A DNA stretch of 64,000 bases from Akebia trifoliata. Taxonomy: Eukaryota > Streptophyta > Magnoliopsida > Ranunculales > Lardizabalaceae. The stretch spans positions 44,439,560 to 44,503,559 of the forward strand of contig CM030711.1 of assembly GCA_017979445.1 (NCBI GenBank). Direction: 5' to 3'. The notes below the pieces were generated by a model. That model was given only the letters and a program-made list of their open reading frames with translations, searched no databases and was not told where the DNA came from. Positions 1 to 9,619 of this stretch are shown here, piece after piece (within the stretch, counting starts at the first letter, position 1; every line of letters starts with the position of its first letter). A program made the translations under genes and the position numbers.

Positions 1-51
1 AGGGTTTTAACATAAAGCTATCAAGTTGAGAGAGAGAGAGTACCTCTTCAT
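1..51 (-). other. Possible first exon (start codon and donor) of a gene leaving the window
   Basis: On the minus strand a leader containing CCCTAGCCG leads to an ATG at 49-51, then AAG AG and a GTAC splice-donor-like sequence. A TATATATAC box lies about 80 bases upstream. This looks like the 5' end of a plant gene with a very short coding first exon. Only a few codons are inside the window, so the product cannot be named and the call is weak. Confidence 0.22.
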
Positions 52-186
52 TTTTTTCGACGAGGCAGTAGTAGTGGTGAGGGGTGATGAGTGACGAAGG
101 TTGAGGTTCGACGGCTAGGGTTCACCAAAGTATATATGGGAAAGAAAGAGTTATAGATTCTCTTTCATTCTTCTTATATTTATTTT

Positions 187-403
187 TTAAATAAATGTAA
201 CTATACCAATATTATATAATATATAAGGATGTGGTTCAGTTCTAGGATTACCCTGAACCGAGAATCGAACTGAATCAATCGATTTTTTGAAAAAGCAACC
301 TAGAATCGAATCGATGACCTTAAAAGCGAGAAACCAAACCAATCCGAATTGACTTGGTTTGGTTTGGTTCGGTTCTCTGTTTGAATCGATCCAAGAGGCA
401 CCC
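187..403. repeat. Degraded dispersed repeat next to the truncated kinase
   Basis: This stretch is rich in GAATCGAATC and GGTTTGGTTCGGTT runs and ends in GGCACCCCTA. That end resembles the TAGGGGTGTCAAT ends of the hAT-like repeats at 7041-7659 and 17653-18609. It abuts the point where kinase homology of pseudogene A stops, so it probably truncated that gene. No second end or target duplication is visible. Confidence 0.4.
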
Positions 404-745
404 CTACTTATTATGGATGGTCTTATAGAGGTGCTTGTGAAGGGTTCCATGAACCATGTAATCGTACACAAGGATCATTTCACAATTCTCTTCGCAATAC
501 CCAATTAGTGAAACAAGGTGACGATGTCGTAGTTTCGAAAACATTTTAATCTCTATCAGAAACTCATGAATCCCCTGCTTAGAAAATGGGTATCTACTTT
601 TAATAGCAACTTTAGTCATCCCACCATCAATTTCACCCTTGTAAACCTTACCAAAACCACCACCACCCAAGACTAGATCGTTGTCAAAGTCGTTGGTAGC
701 AGCATTGATTTCCAAAAATGAGAAGTTACGACAAAGATTAGAAGG
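404..745 (-). pseudogene. CrRLK1L pseudogene A, kinase N-lobe fragment
   Basis: The minus strand encodes the juxtamembrane end and N-lobe of a FERONIA-type kinase: [18 protein letters not shown], then a glycine loop GGGGFGKV, the lysine motif VAIK and [18 protein letters not shown], stopping at [10 protein letters not shown]. No catalytic loop or C-lobe follows; homology ends where the repeat at 187-403 begins. Its natural N-terminal continuation is the ectodomain at 3845-5313. A copia element with a 5-bp duplication (GAAGG) split the two inside the conserved LPSN motif. The methionine-initiated reading frame here begins inside LTR sequence, so that start is an artefact. It is a non-functional remnant. 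The Y-C-E-E-N-C-E wording is closer to canonical FERONIA than the CCEEYCE of copies C and D. Confidence 0.9.
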
Positions 746-1021
746 TGTTGAACACAAGCACATTATATGTTTTATTTGCTATTGAATTTATAGATGATTA
801 CAATAACAGAAAACCAAAAATACAGGGCAACACTACTAACAAACTTCCTAAAAACACTATACTACTCAACTACCTTCCTAGAATATATCACTTAACTAAG
901 TTGAGTCAAAGAAAGAAGCAACTAATTCTTAAAATTCTGCTATCAAAATAGAAACAGTCATTGAGACTATTTTCTGTCATACTTTCTCAGTCAAACACAC
1001 AGATGGTGATGACTCTCAACA
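746..1021 (-). repeat. 3' LTR of the copia element
   Basis: A 276-bp repeat with TG...CA ends, the partner of 3569-3844. The polypurine tract lies just inside it at 1022-1030 on the minus strand. Its last bases fuse to pseudogene A and supply a false start codon there. Confidence 0.93.
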
Positions 1022-1030
1022 TTTCCTTTC

Positions 1031-1445
1031 AACACCAACTCTTTATTTATCACTCCGAGTTCCTTCCTGAACTTCACGAACTTCTTGTAACACAATCCTT
1101 TGGTGAATATGTCAACAATTTGCTCATCTCTGTGGATTGGTATAAGATAAATTTCTCCTCGAAGTATTTTCTCCCTGATGAAGTGATGATGGACTTCCAC
1201 ATGCTTTGTTTTAGATGGAAAATAGGATTTTCTGCAAGCTTGATCGCACTTTCATTATCACAATGTAGCCTTACCACCTAATTTGTAGATTGATGCAAGT
1301 TTTTTATCAATTGCATCAACCATACACTTTCCTATGATGCCATTGTCGTTGCACAGTATTCTACTTCAGTTGTGGACAAAGATACAATTGTTTGTCTCTA
1401 GCTGCACCATGAAATAGCTCCTGAACCCAAAGTGAAAAATATCTT
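1031..1445 (-). pseudogene. Copia Pol C-terminal RNase H fragment
   Basis: Minus-strand frames contain the end of a copia polyprotein: a broken SLSTTEVEY motif, then LHCDNESAIKLAENPIFH with the catalytic Asp of the D-N-x-S-A motif, an HVEVHHHFIREK-like stretch and DIFTKGL near the end. Frameshifts and in-frame stops split it (for example a stop between the STTEVEY and LHCDNES segments). This is the RNase H domain that closes copia Pol. It is joined almost directly to gag, showing an internal deletion of the rest of Pol. Confidence 0.85.
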
Positions 1446-1449
1446 GTGG

Positions 1450-3439
1450 TTGACCTTCTAGTTGAAAGATTCCTCATTAAGCTGAGAAATCTCATGACAA
1501 ATCCCTTTGACCTTCATGAAGTACTGAGAAATCTTCATGTTCCCTTTGTAGACACCCCATTTTTGCACTTGCTTGATTAATCAACTCGTCAACCCGATTG
1601 CGATGGTTCCCAATGATAGATGGTTATTCCAATGCTTTGTTTGTTACTAGATATGTTTCAGAAATTCAGATGAGGTATCTCAAGCAAACAAAATGTAGAA
1701 ACCACGCTACGCTAGGAAAATGTGCCCCAAAAACATAGAAATCATCATTTTTCAGATAAAGAGAAGCTTCACGATAAAAATTACTAAAAAATGATCAAAT
1801 TACCAAAATACCCCTAACATTAAAACATCCCTAGAGCCCACAGTATGCTTAGGAAAATCCTTTCAAACACATAAAATAACAAATTGAAGTCAAATAAACT
1901 ATTTCGCAAATTTTCACCAAATTCGATAAAATTATAAAAATACCTCTCATAAAGTTCACAATCATTTCATTCCAAAAACTTCATAAGTGACACAAATAGA
2001 TAATTTCATTGAATTCCTTATGAAAAACCGATTCCAAAATATCCTGGAATATCGAAAATCGACTTGAAACGCAAAAATTCTCTTTAGGGGCAAAACGGTA
2101 ATTTTTCAATTAAAAAAATTTAAAATTTCAAAATTAATAAATAAAAAATTAAATTATGTAAAGTGAAACATTAATAAAATAAATTTAAAAATCTGAACCA
2201 AGAAAATCGATCAATCAGGTTCTCAAGCAAAATTGTTGATGGTTGCCCAGATATTTATTAAAGGGCCCCTCCATCTAGGAGCCCAAAGAATTAAAGATAT
2301 AAAAAAGGAGGTTTTTTAAATATATATATATATATATTCTTAGTCAATTTAATAAGACCAAAGTCAAACCCTAATCTAAAGAAATCTAGTCAATCTAATA
2401 AGACCAAAATCAAACCCTAACCTTAATATAATTCTAATTTAACTCTAAAACTATCTTATCTTATCTAAAATAAACCTAATTTAACACTAACTCTATCTAA
2501 AAAATTCCTAAAAAAATCTATAAATAAGGACCTTTATAACTTAATCTTGCAGGTCAAAATAAATCCTAAGAAAAGTAGGTCAAAAAGCTTCCTAGCATCT
2601 TCCAAATCCTAATTTTGAAGTCCTAACTCCTTACCTAACATCCATACCCCAACTTTAGCTCAAAAAACACCTAGAAATCCATAAACAAATCAGAAAAATT
2701 CAGATCTAAGAATGAGGTACTTCGTCTTGGAGATCTAAAGCTAATCCGGTGACAGAACGAAGCAAGGAATATTAATCAAGGGGATCTCTCTGCCAGCTCT
2801 GAAGGAACCACCGTTACGATCATCAAGGTAAATATTTTTTATTTTTTATTTAGGTCTTTTTAGCAATGTAGTCTTCTTGAAAAATAGTAAAAACAGGCGT
2901 TTAGCGGGCGGGGTTGGTGCCTAACACCTTCCAACCTCGTAACTTAATCCCCGGACTTTTAGAGTCGATGTTCGGTTCCTAGACCGTAATAACTAGGTGG
3001 CAACTCCCATACCTCAAAAGTCAAAAGCGAAATGGATCTGTGCACCTCGCGGATCGAGGGCGCTTTCACCCTTGAGAGATTGAATTGATTTCATTCTCAA
3101 GCATTTGTAGTCGAGCATCATTTGTTTTAGAGAACAAAGTAGCAAATGAATCCATGCTTCATTTGGAGTTCAAACCTCTCGAATATGATCGAGCAGTTCC
3201 TTTTGGATGGTTACTTTCAACACGAACAAAGCCTCGCCGGCTTTAACCCTCCACTTCTTTGAAGCATCTACAATCTCTATAATACCATTGGGAGGTCTAA
3301 CATCATCACCATTCTCCACCTCCCACAAATCTTGTCCTTGAAGATAGTATTTTATGCAAGACTTCCAGTATTGGTAATTTGTGTTGTTCAGTTTTTCAAT
3401 GCTGTTTATTGAATTGACAAGATCCATTTGATTGATCAA
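1450..3439 (-). pseudogene. Copia gag, split by a solo LTR
   Basis: From the ATG at 3437-3439 the minus strand reads a copia Gag N-terminus (LNNTNYQYWKSCIKYYLQG, then LWEVENGDD). It continues with a frame change to an EAW motif and LQMLENEINSISQG at 3069. Homology resumes on the far side of the inserted LTR at 1546 with MKISQYFMKVKGICHEI. That is the same gag, with the duplicated CCCTT at the break. The piece between 1547 and 3068 is foreign. The frame is broken, so no functional Gag is expected. Confidence 0.82.
1547..3068 (+). mobile_element. Solo LTR nested in the copia gag
   Basis: A 1522-bp sequence starts TGTAGACACCCC and ends GGGCGCTTTCA. It is flanked by CCCTT on both sides (1542-1546 and 3069-3073), a 5-bp duplication typical of LTR retrotransposition. 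A TATA-like TCTATAAATAAGG near 2517 places the promoter on the plus strand. A second copy in opposite orientation is at 22218-23730. No coding region is present, so it is best read as a solo LTR left by recombination. The long LTR suggests a Ty3/gypsy-type parent, which is inference. Confidence 0.85.
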
Positions 3440-3553
3440 GCCAATAACAATGTATAAAGTGAGATGCTAGATCTGCAATCTTCTTAACCTGGTCCTTGAT
3501 CGAAGTTGTTATGGATTTACTTCTCTCTCTAATTGAGAACACCAGGCTTTTTT

Positions 3554-3565
3554 GCTTTGATACCA
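3554..3565 (-). other. Primer binding site of the copia element
   Basis: The minus strand reads TGGTATCAAAGC three bases after the end of the 5' LTR. It differs at one base from the usual plant copia primer site TGGTATCAGAGC, complementary to the initiator-Met tRNA 3' end. Confidence 0.85.
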
Positions 3566-3568
3566 AAT

Positions 3569-3844
3569 TGTTGAACACAAGCACATTATTTATTTTATTT
3601 GTTGCTAAATTTATAGATGATTATAATAACAAAAAACCAAAAAAACAGGGAAACACTACTAACAAACTTCCTAGAGACACTGTACTACTCAACAACATTC
3701 CTAGAATATACCACCTAACTAAGTTGAGTCAAAGAAAGAAGCAACTAATTCCTAAAATTCTGCTACCAAAATAGAAACAGTCATTGAGACTATTTTTTGT
3801 CATACATTCTCCGGCAAGCACAAAGATGGTGATGACTCTCAACA
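3569..3844 (-). repeat. 5' LTR of the copia element
   Basis: The 276-bp partner of 746-1021, with the primer binding site directly inside it and the GAAGG target duplication directly outside (3845-3849). Confidence 0.93.
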
Positions 3845-5313
3845 GAAGGGAGTCACCCATTCGTTCCAATACTTTCTGTGAATGTGAATTTCCAAACAGA
3901 GAAATGAGGAGCCACCCATGCGTCCCAGCACTAGAACTCGAGTCAAAGAAGAAAAACAACAGCAATGCCACCTACAACCCCTCCTGCAATTATTGCAGCC
4001 CGATTCTTCAAGTTCCTAGAATTGGATGGTTTTGTGAAAGGCAAGCTGGCCGATATCTGTTTCGGAGCAGGAATTGGATTAGGCCCAGCAAGGTTTCCAT
4101 CACTATCATTTACTTTAAAAATCTCGAGTCCATTTAGGATCACATTGTAATATTCGGGATGATTTAACGTTTTGGGATGTAATGCAAGCCATAGATCCTG
4201 CTGGCCTTTCCCCTGGGGAACGAGCACAACGTAATCTCTATACACTGGAATTCCATTCCCTCCTGTCCAGCCAGCTACATCTGCTTCATCGTCAGCAGTT
4301 TGATTATTGATGAAGATCTTAAAAACCCTTTGATTGGGTCGGGTTATATATGGGATAATCTCACAGAAATGGAGTCTAACCAAGTAAAGAAACCCTGGGT
4401 CAATTTGGAAAACCCATGTCAGGTTGTAATTCAGGTTTATGCTTGAGCTTGGTCCCATTGATCGAGCTGTTGCATAGATGTCTGTCGGTGCAACATAGGC
4501 CGGCATGCTTTGAGGATATTTGATTTTGAGATTTGAATCAGCAAAAGATGTCACACCAACTGCAGCAGAAAAGATGTATGTTGAATCATCAGCCCATGAT
4601 CGAAACATGCCAGTATCCTCTGAAGGTGATATGTAGTTTCCACCCACATTCAGTCGGATGATATTCTCAAGGGCGGTACTGTTATCAATGTAGAATGGAC
4701 TCGATTGGCCTACAATAAACACCTTTCCATCGGCAGTGTTGTAGATATCGGGCATCGAAATAATCTCAATCCCATTAACAAAAGCATATGCATTGGACGT
4801 ATTCGAAGATGGTTTGAACGTTATGTTCAATTTTCCATTCTGTACATTGACAGAAAATTCCTTGACGATGAAGGCAGAGTTCAGAGCTTCGGTAGTTTGG
4901 GAGACGTTGAAGTTGCTAAGTAGAGTGTAGGGATCATAGGATACGGAGAAGACTGCATTAGAGGGATTGAGATTCGCATAAATAGAAGGGTAGAAGTAGA
5001 GACGGACAAATTTTCGGCCTGGTACAACTGGGAAACTGTAGGTGAATACGGAGTGGAAGATACGTGCGGTCATGTAAGGGATTTGTGTGACAAACGAGTT
5101 TTGAGAAGAAGCGGGAGATGTTATTGAATTATCTACTGAAGGTAAGAACTTGGACCCAATATCAGTGAACCATAACTCGGAATCTTGTGTGTCTGAAGGT
5201 CCCCCACAGTTCAGGAAGATTTTGTCGGTTGGAATGTACGATGAACTGTTAGCACCGGAGATTAGATGGAGAACAAAGAAACATAGATATAGAGAGTTCG
5301 ACATGAAAATCAT
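3845..5313 (-). pseudogene. CrRLK1L pseudogene A, signal peptide and malectin-like ectodomain
   Basis: An open frame of 456 codons (5313 down to 3943) encodes a signal peptide (SLYLCFFVLHLISGANSSS), the conserved IPTDKIFLNCGGPSD start of the FERONIA-type ectodomain, and two malectin-like domains. The second includes LNVGGNYISPSEDTGMFRSW and GLEIFKVND. It ends in the first half of the membrane segment (AAIIAGGVVGGIAVVFLL). A deletion of about 45 bases then joins FLL to TGA and removes the rest of the membrane helix. The DSSSSAGTHG juxtamembrane sequence follows in another frame. Further downstream the copia element breaks the gene. The usual MKNS start is lost; the ATG used here (MIFM) is secondary. 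If transcribed it could give a secreted, unanchored ectodomain, but the lesions mark a pseudogene. The tail (PVYRDYVVLVPQGKGQQ, KPSNSRN) matches copy E, while the head matches copy C. Confidence 0.88.
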
Positions 5314-6050
5314 TCCCTATATAAAAATATAAAAAAAGAAGAATATTAAAATCATAGAAAAGAGAATCAGATTCCAGAAAAATTAACTCAGAAGCACTTT
5401 CAATATCAAATGCAAACTATTTTCAATAAAATCATAAAGATCATATGAGATGTGCTGAATAGCTCCTTTATATCAAACAGAATTCGACATGAAATCGAAA
5501 GAAAAAATGATCAAAAATAATTTTCCAATCTACAGCATCTTTGTAGAAGCTCGAAAGAAGATCCGAAGAGAAAATACTTTCAAACGAACTTATTTCGGTC
5601 AAAATTCAGTCGAGATTGATACAAGAAAATACTCCAAACTTCTAAGATTGATCTGAGTTAGTAAAAATTAGAAAGAACACTTATTTCAACATGAAAATAC
5701 CTTATACCAGTAAAGAATCTGATCAGAAATGCCTGATCGATCCAGATTGTGAGAGATTAGAGTTTAATCTCCGAAATCGGGCAAGAAACTGAAACGAAGC
5801 ACAAATATTTATAAATAATTTATAAACCAAGAAAACAACTCTTTTATCTACGGAATTATGATTACTTAAGAGTGGGAAGCAGAGCACTCAGCACTCAGCA
5901 CTCAGAAGTGAGCACCACACGCTAATCTGTACGCGTTTCTCGTTGAAGTACAAATCTTGCGGATTCATGTTGTTTCCATTAGTCAACTCGGCTGAGTCAG
6001 ACAGTTTTTGAAAGGCACAATAACGACCGAGTCCATTTAGACACATGGTT
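5314..6050 (-). promoter_or_regulatory. Leader and upstream region of copy A
   Basis: On the minus strand this region matches the upstream/leader block shared by the array. TGGAAAATTATTTTTGATCA is followed by an AGGAGCT...CATCTCATATGATCTTTA block, also seen before copies B (13290-13460) and D (50950) and in the orphan at 44140-44460. A short tandem repeat of AGCACTC (about 5885-5908) lies near its outer end. No promoter element can be singled out. Confidence 0.5.
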
Positions 6051-6346
6051 CACCAAAGCACTAAACTTGATTGTACTTTTATAAGGAGTATTTTAATATA
6101 AAATGTGCTCAAAATGTGTCCAACCTTTTCTCACATAAAAACATTTCCATACTCCGTAATATATTTCTAAAATCGTTGAGTCAACTCATTAATCATCTGA
6201 GTTCATTTGACACGATTGGATTTTGATGAAACCAAATCACTGGGTCACCTTGACAAATTATCGAATCAACTTGTCCACTTTGTTGACTCAATTAAAAAAT
6301 GTATCGAGTCAGATCATAAACTCGACCATTGTATTTCTTTTAAAAT

Positions 6347-6352
<6 letters not shown>

Positions 6353-6414
<62 letters not shown>
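6353..6414. repeat. (TA)n microsatellite
   Basis: About 31 uninterrupted TA units. They produce artificial Ile-Tyr repeats in translation and no gene. Confidence 0.95.
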
Positions 6415-6418
<4 letters not shown>

Positions 6419-7040
6419 CATGTATTTTTAATATTTAAAATTTTATTCTATTTTTGTTTGATTCATGAGTTTTCACAACTCATTGGACATTTGAGTGGTA
6501 TGTTTTGAGTTTTAAAATTAGAGTGGGGCCAACTCATTAGTCACCTGAGTTCACTCGAGCACCACTCCTGTAGAAATGGCCATTATCATCCAAAAAGATG
6601 CCATTTCTATATATATTTAAAGGGTTGGCTCCTAAAGGGTTGTTTTTGACGATTTTCAAGGCAGAGTTACCTCGAAATCGAACCAAATCAAGTTGAATCG
6701 ATGGATATTAATGGTTAAATCTTGAGGTACAATCTGGAGGTCACTTAAGCATTATTCTTAAATAAAATAATTACATGGACCCCACAGAAATAATGTCCAC
6801 ACGACAGAAGACTTTGACTTCAATTGACGTACAAGCCTTGGATCGAGAGAAATATCTCTAAAACTTTGACTAAGAGACTTTCGTGGGCCCACTAAATAGG
6901 CATTGAGTGCAGAGCCCACGTAAACCGATATGTCATCAGAGGAATTCGGGTTTGATGCGAACTCCTCGCACCCAAAAGCTATGTAAAGAACACGAATTCA
7001 TTGTATTTCCCGAAAATAATAATAAACTGGTAGAAAAACA

Positions 7041-7659
7041 TAAGTGCGTCAATGGGTCGGTCTAAAACTATGAATATTAGAATAATAATCTTTGTATTTT
7101 ATCGATTTCGATTCTTATTTGCTCCGATTCTAATTTTAAAATAAATGGAATTGAAATCAAAATCATGAAAAATCACGGGTATCCATCGATTTTGATTCTC
7201 AAGAATCGAATGAGAACAATTATTTCAAAATCATTATAAAAAAAATTCCTTCTAAAAAATAATATATTATTTGTAAAGTATCAACTTAATAATAATTTAT
7301 TCCATTAAAATGATGATTTAATGATTTTTATTTTCAAATATTAAAATTTATTTCCTTAACAAGTAATAAATTTAAAAAGAAATGACTCATTGTAAGCTCA
7401 AATATTTAGTTTATATGAAATTTGAAGAACTTTATATAATATATGTTAATTTTAAAATATAAGATTACCTTGAATCATGTATAACGTAAAAATAAATGAA
7501 AAAATAAATCAATTCTGGGTACCTGCGAGTACCCATTGGATAGAACCTAATGACTTTGATTCATATCGGTTCGATTCCATATTAGACCCGACTCTAATTG
7601 GCTTTAATATAAATTGGGGTTTTCGATTCCGGGCAAATGGGTACCCATTGACAACCCTA
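7041..7659. mobile_element. hAT-like non-autonomous element, 8-bp TSD
   Basis: The ends are imperfect inverted repeats (left TAAGTGCGTCAATGGGT, right ACCCATTGACAACCCTA) of the TAGGGGTGTCAAT class. They are flanked by GAAAAACA at 7033-7040 and again at 7660-7667. An exact 8-bp duplication is the hAT hallmark. The paralogous flank near 25180 lacks the element. The interior is AT-rich and non-coding. Confidence 0.78.
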
Positions 7660-8849
7660 GAAAAACATACTAAAATATCCTACACAGAACCATAGGTTTT
7701 TCTTTGTGTATCTCAAGGAATAAATATTATACACAAGAAATAAAAAATTATATGGTTTCATGTGTTAGAGTTTATTAATATGCACATTCCACTTCAGTTG
7801 AGTATGTTTGAGTATCATTTTTATTTCACTATTGTTGAGGTGACATTGGATTTACTACGGTTACTCACATTTCTGACGTGGAGGTGCACACATAACTATA
7901 GATCTATTTTTTCTTATCTCAAGGAAACATATCTATGGTTTTGTGCACACCCCACATCAGAAATGGGAGAATCGCAGTAAATCCCAATGTCACCCCAGCA
8001 CAACTCTTTTTTAGTGAGTTTATCACGACTCATTTCTTGAGAGTTGATGTGACATCTTTTTGGACCCACTAAGTCTAGAAGTTGGATCTCTTGATGAACT
8101 TATGTGCACAAACATTCAACTTGATTAGTGACGTATAGTTATTAGATTTAGTGATTTTTTTAATATTATATCGTAAGATATCCTTCACATGCATGTCTCC
8201 ATCTTATGAAAGTTTACCAACTTAGAAAAAAGTAAATTTAGATTTTGAAACACAATCTGAAGAAGCAAACCCCTGTCGCTAGTTCGGTTTGCAACCTGAG
8301 CGAGTTGGAGGCAGACCCAAGCTCAACTCAAGTGGTAGAGTCCTCAACCAATGTTCAACTCAACCCACACATTGAGCATGAGTTCATTAACCTAAGCTCA
8401 AGCCTAGTTTGAGCTTTTAAACTTGGGTTGAGATCTGATTGCTCAAGTTTGGTAGTTTTGGGTTCATTGGCCATCGACATAGATTTATCCCTACTTACCT
8501 GATATGTATGATTTGTGGGGCATTACATGTACCCGGGGGATTTGGGTGAGATATGGTACTCTGAGAGGCTAGTTGTCTCATCCTTGCTAGTCCGGCCTAC
8601 AGATCCAGAACCCTCGTCATATAATAAAAAAAATTATGTTAAACAAGAAATACAATAATTAGAAATAAGATTTTACATCTTAAACAAAAATAATAATTAA
8701 AAAATAAATAAGAGAGTTAAATATTAAAAGAGAGTTAAATATTTTAATAATTATAAAAATAATATATTTATTTTAAAATACCAAAAACGAATTAAGTCGC
8801 TGAACAGCCTAACGTTTTAGTACTCATTGGACTATCCAGCATTTTTAAT

Positions 8850-9080
8850 GTAATTATAAAAGCACCACACGAATTAATAAGGGCATCCCACACCATAGTC
8901 AAATTGTTTAGTCTTATATGGGTTAAAAATTTTGGTGAGGATGATCTCCTCGTTATAAAGACCATCCTCACAAAAAATTAGCTCATTCCAAAACTCTTAA
9001 GTCGTATAAGAAAAAAATATTCAGTTATGAGTTGTCCTTATTAATTCATGGGGTGTTTTTATAATTATCCGTTAAAGCAA
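8850..9080. mobile_element. Foldback (hairpin) element, shortened
   Basis: Outer arms GTAATTATAAAAGCACC and its degenerate reverse complement near 9050-9075 enclose one palindrome with loop CTCGTTATAAAGA. The arms carry GGTGAGGATGATCTC and its complement. It is a one-hairpin version of the double-hairpin family at 21660-22062, 36212-36610, 38875-39255, 40672-41052 and 46765-47141. Confidence 0.65.
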
Positions 9081-9619
9081 AGTTATTAAAACGCTGGACA
9101 GGGCATGTTTGGTACAACAGTGAATTTTAACCACTAAAACATTGGACAGTCCAGTGAGTTATTAAAACGATGGACAGTCTAACTTAATTCTTTTTTGGTA
9201 ATTTTTGAAATTTTTTTTTTTTTTTTTTGTAAATATTAAAATATTTAATCGTCTTTTAGTAATTTTTCTTGTAATTAATGTAAAAAGTATCTATGTATTA
9301 TTATATAACCTTAGGTTCGGGTTCAACTTGGTTTCCGGATCCATCAACCCAAGCTTAATCTGAAATAAGGTTGGGTTGAATTATTCTAACTCAAGCTCAG
9401 CTCATGTTCTGCATACCTCAACCCAGGCTTGTCCATCAATCTGGTGGAACTCGGGCAAGCCCGCCCAAGTTGCAGCCCTACCACTAGTTTTGCCACTGAG
9501 TTTGATTTCTAATCATTGATTTGGTTGTATTAGATACTTAATTCTAACATTTGTAAGTCCTTAATTATACTGAACTTTTTTACAAGAAGATATGGTAAGC
9601 ATATCATGTGTGAGTCGAT

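Larger units (their letters stand above)
746..3844 (-). mobile_element. Ty1-copia element, non-autonomous, inserted in pseudogene A
   Basis: Two 276-bp direct repeats (746-1021 and 3569-3844) run from TGTTGAAC to CTCAACA. They are flanked outside by the same 5 bases GAAGG (741-745 and 3845-3849), a clean target-site duplication. Reading on the minus strand, the 5' LTR is followed by a primer site TGGTATCAAAGC (3554-3565) matching the plant initiator-Met tRNA type used by copia elements. The 3' LTR is preceded by a purine tract GAAAGGAAA (1022-1030). The interior holds gag, then only the RNase H end of Pol; protease, integrase and most of reverse transcriptase are absent. A 1.5-kb solo LTR (1547-3068) is nested in gag. 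The LTRs differ by visible substitutions, so the insertion is not recent. Confidence 0.95.

Noticed and set aside
6207..6438. Frames with long Ile-Tyr repeats
   Set aside because: Translation of a (TA)n microsatellite.
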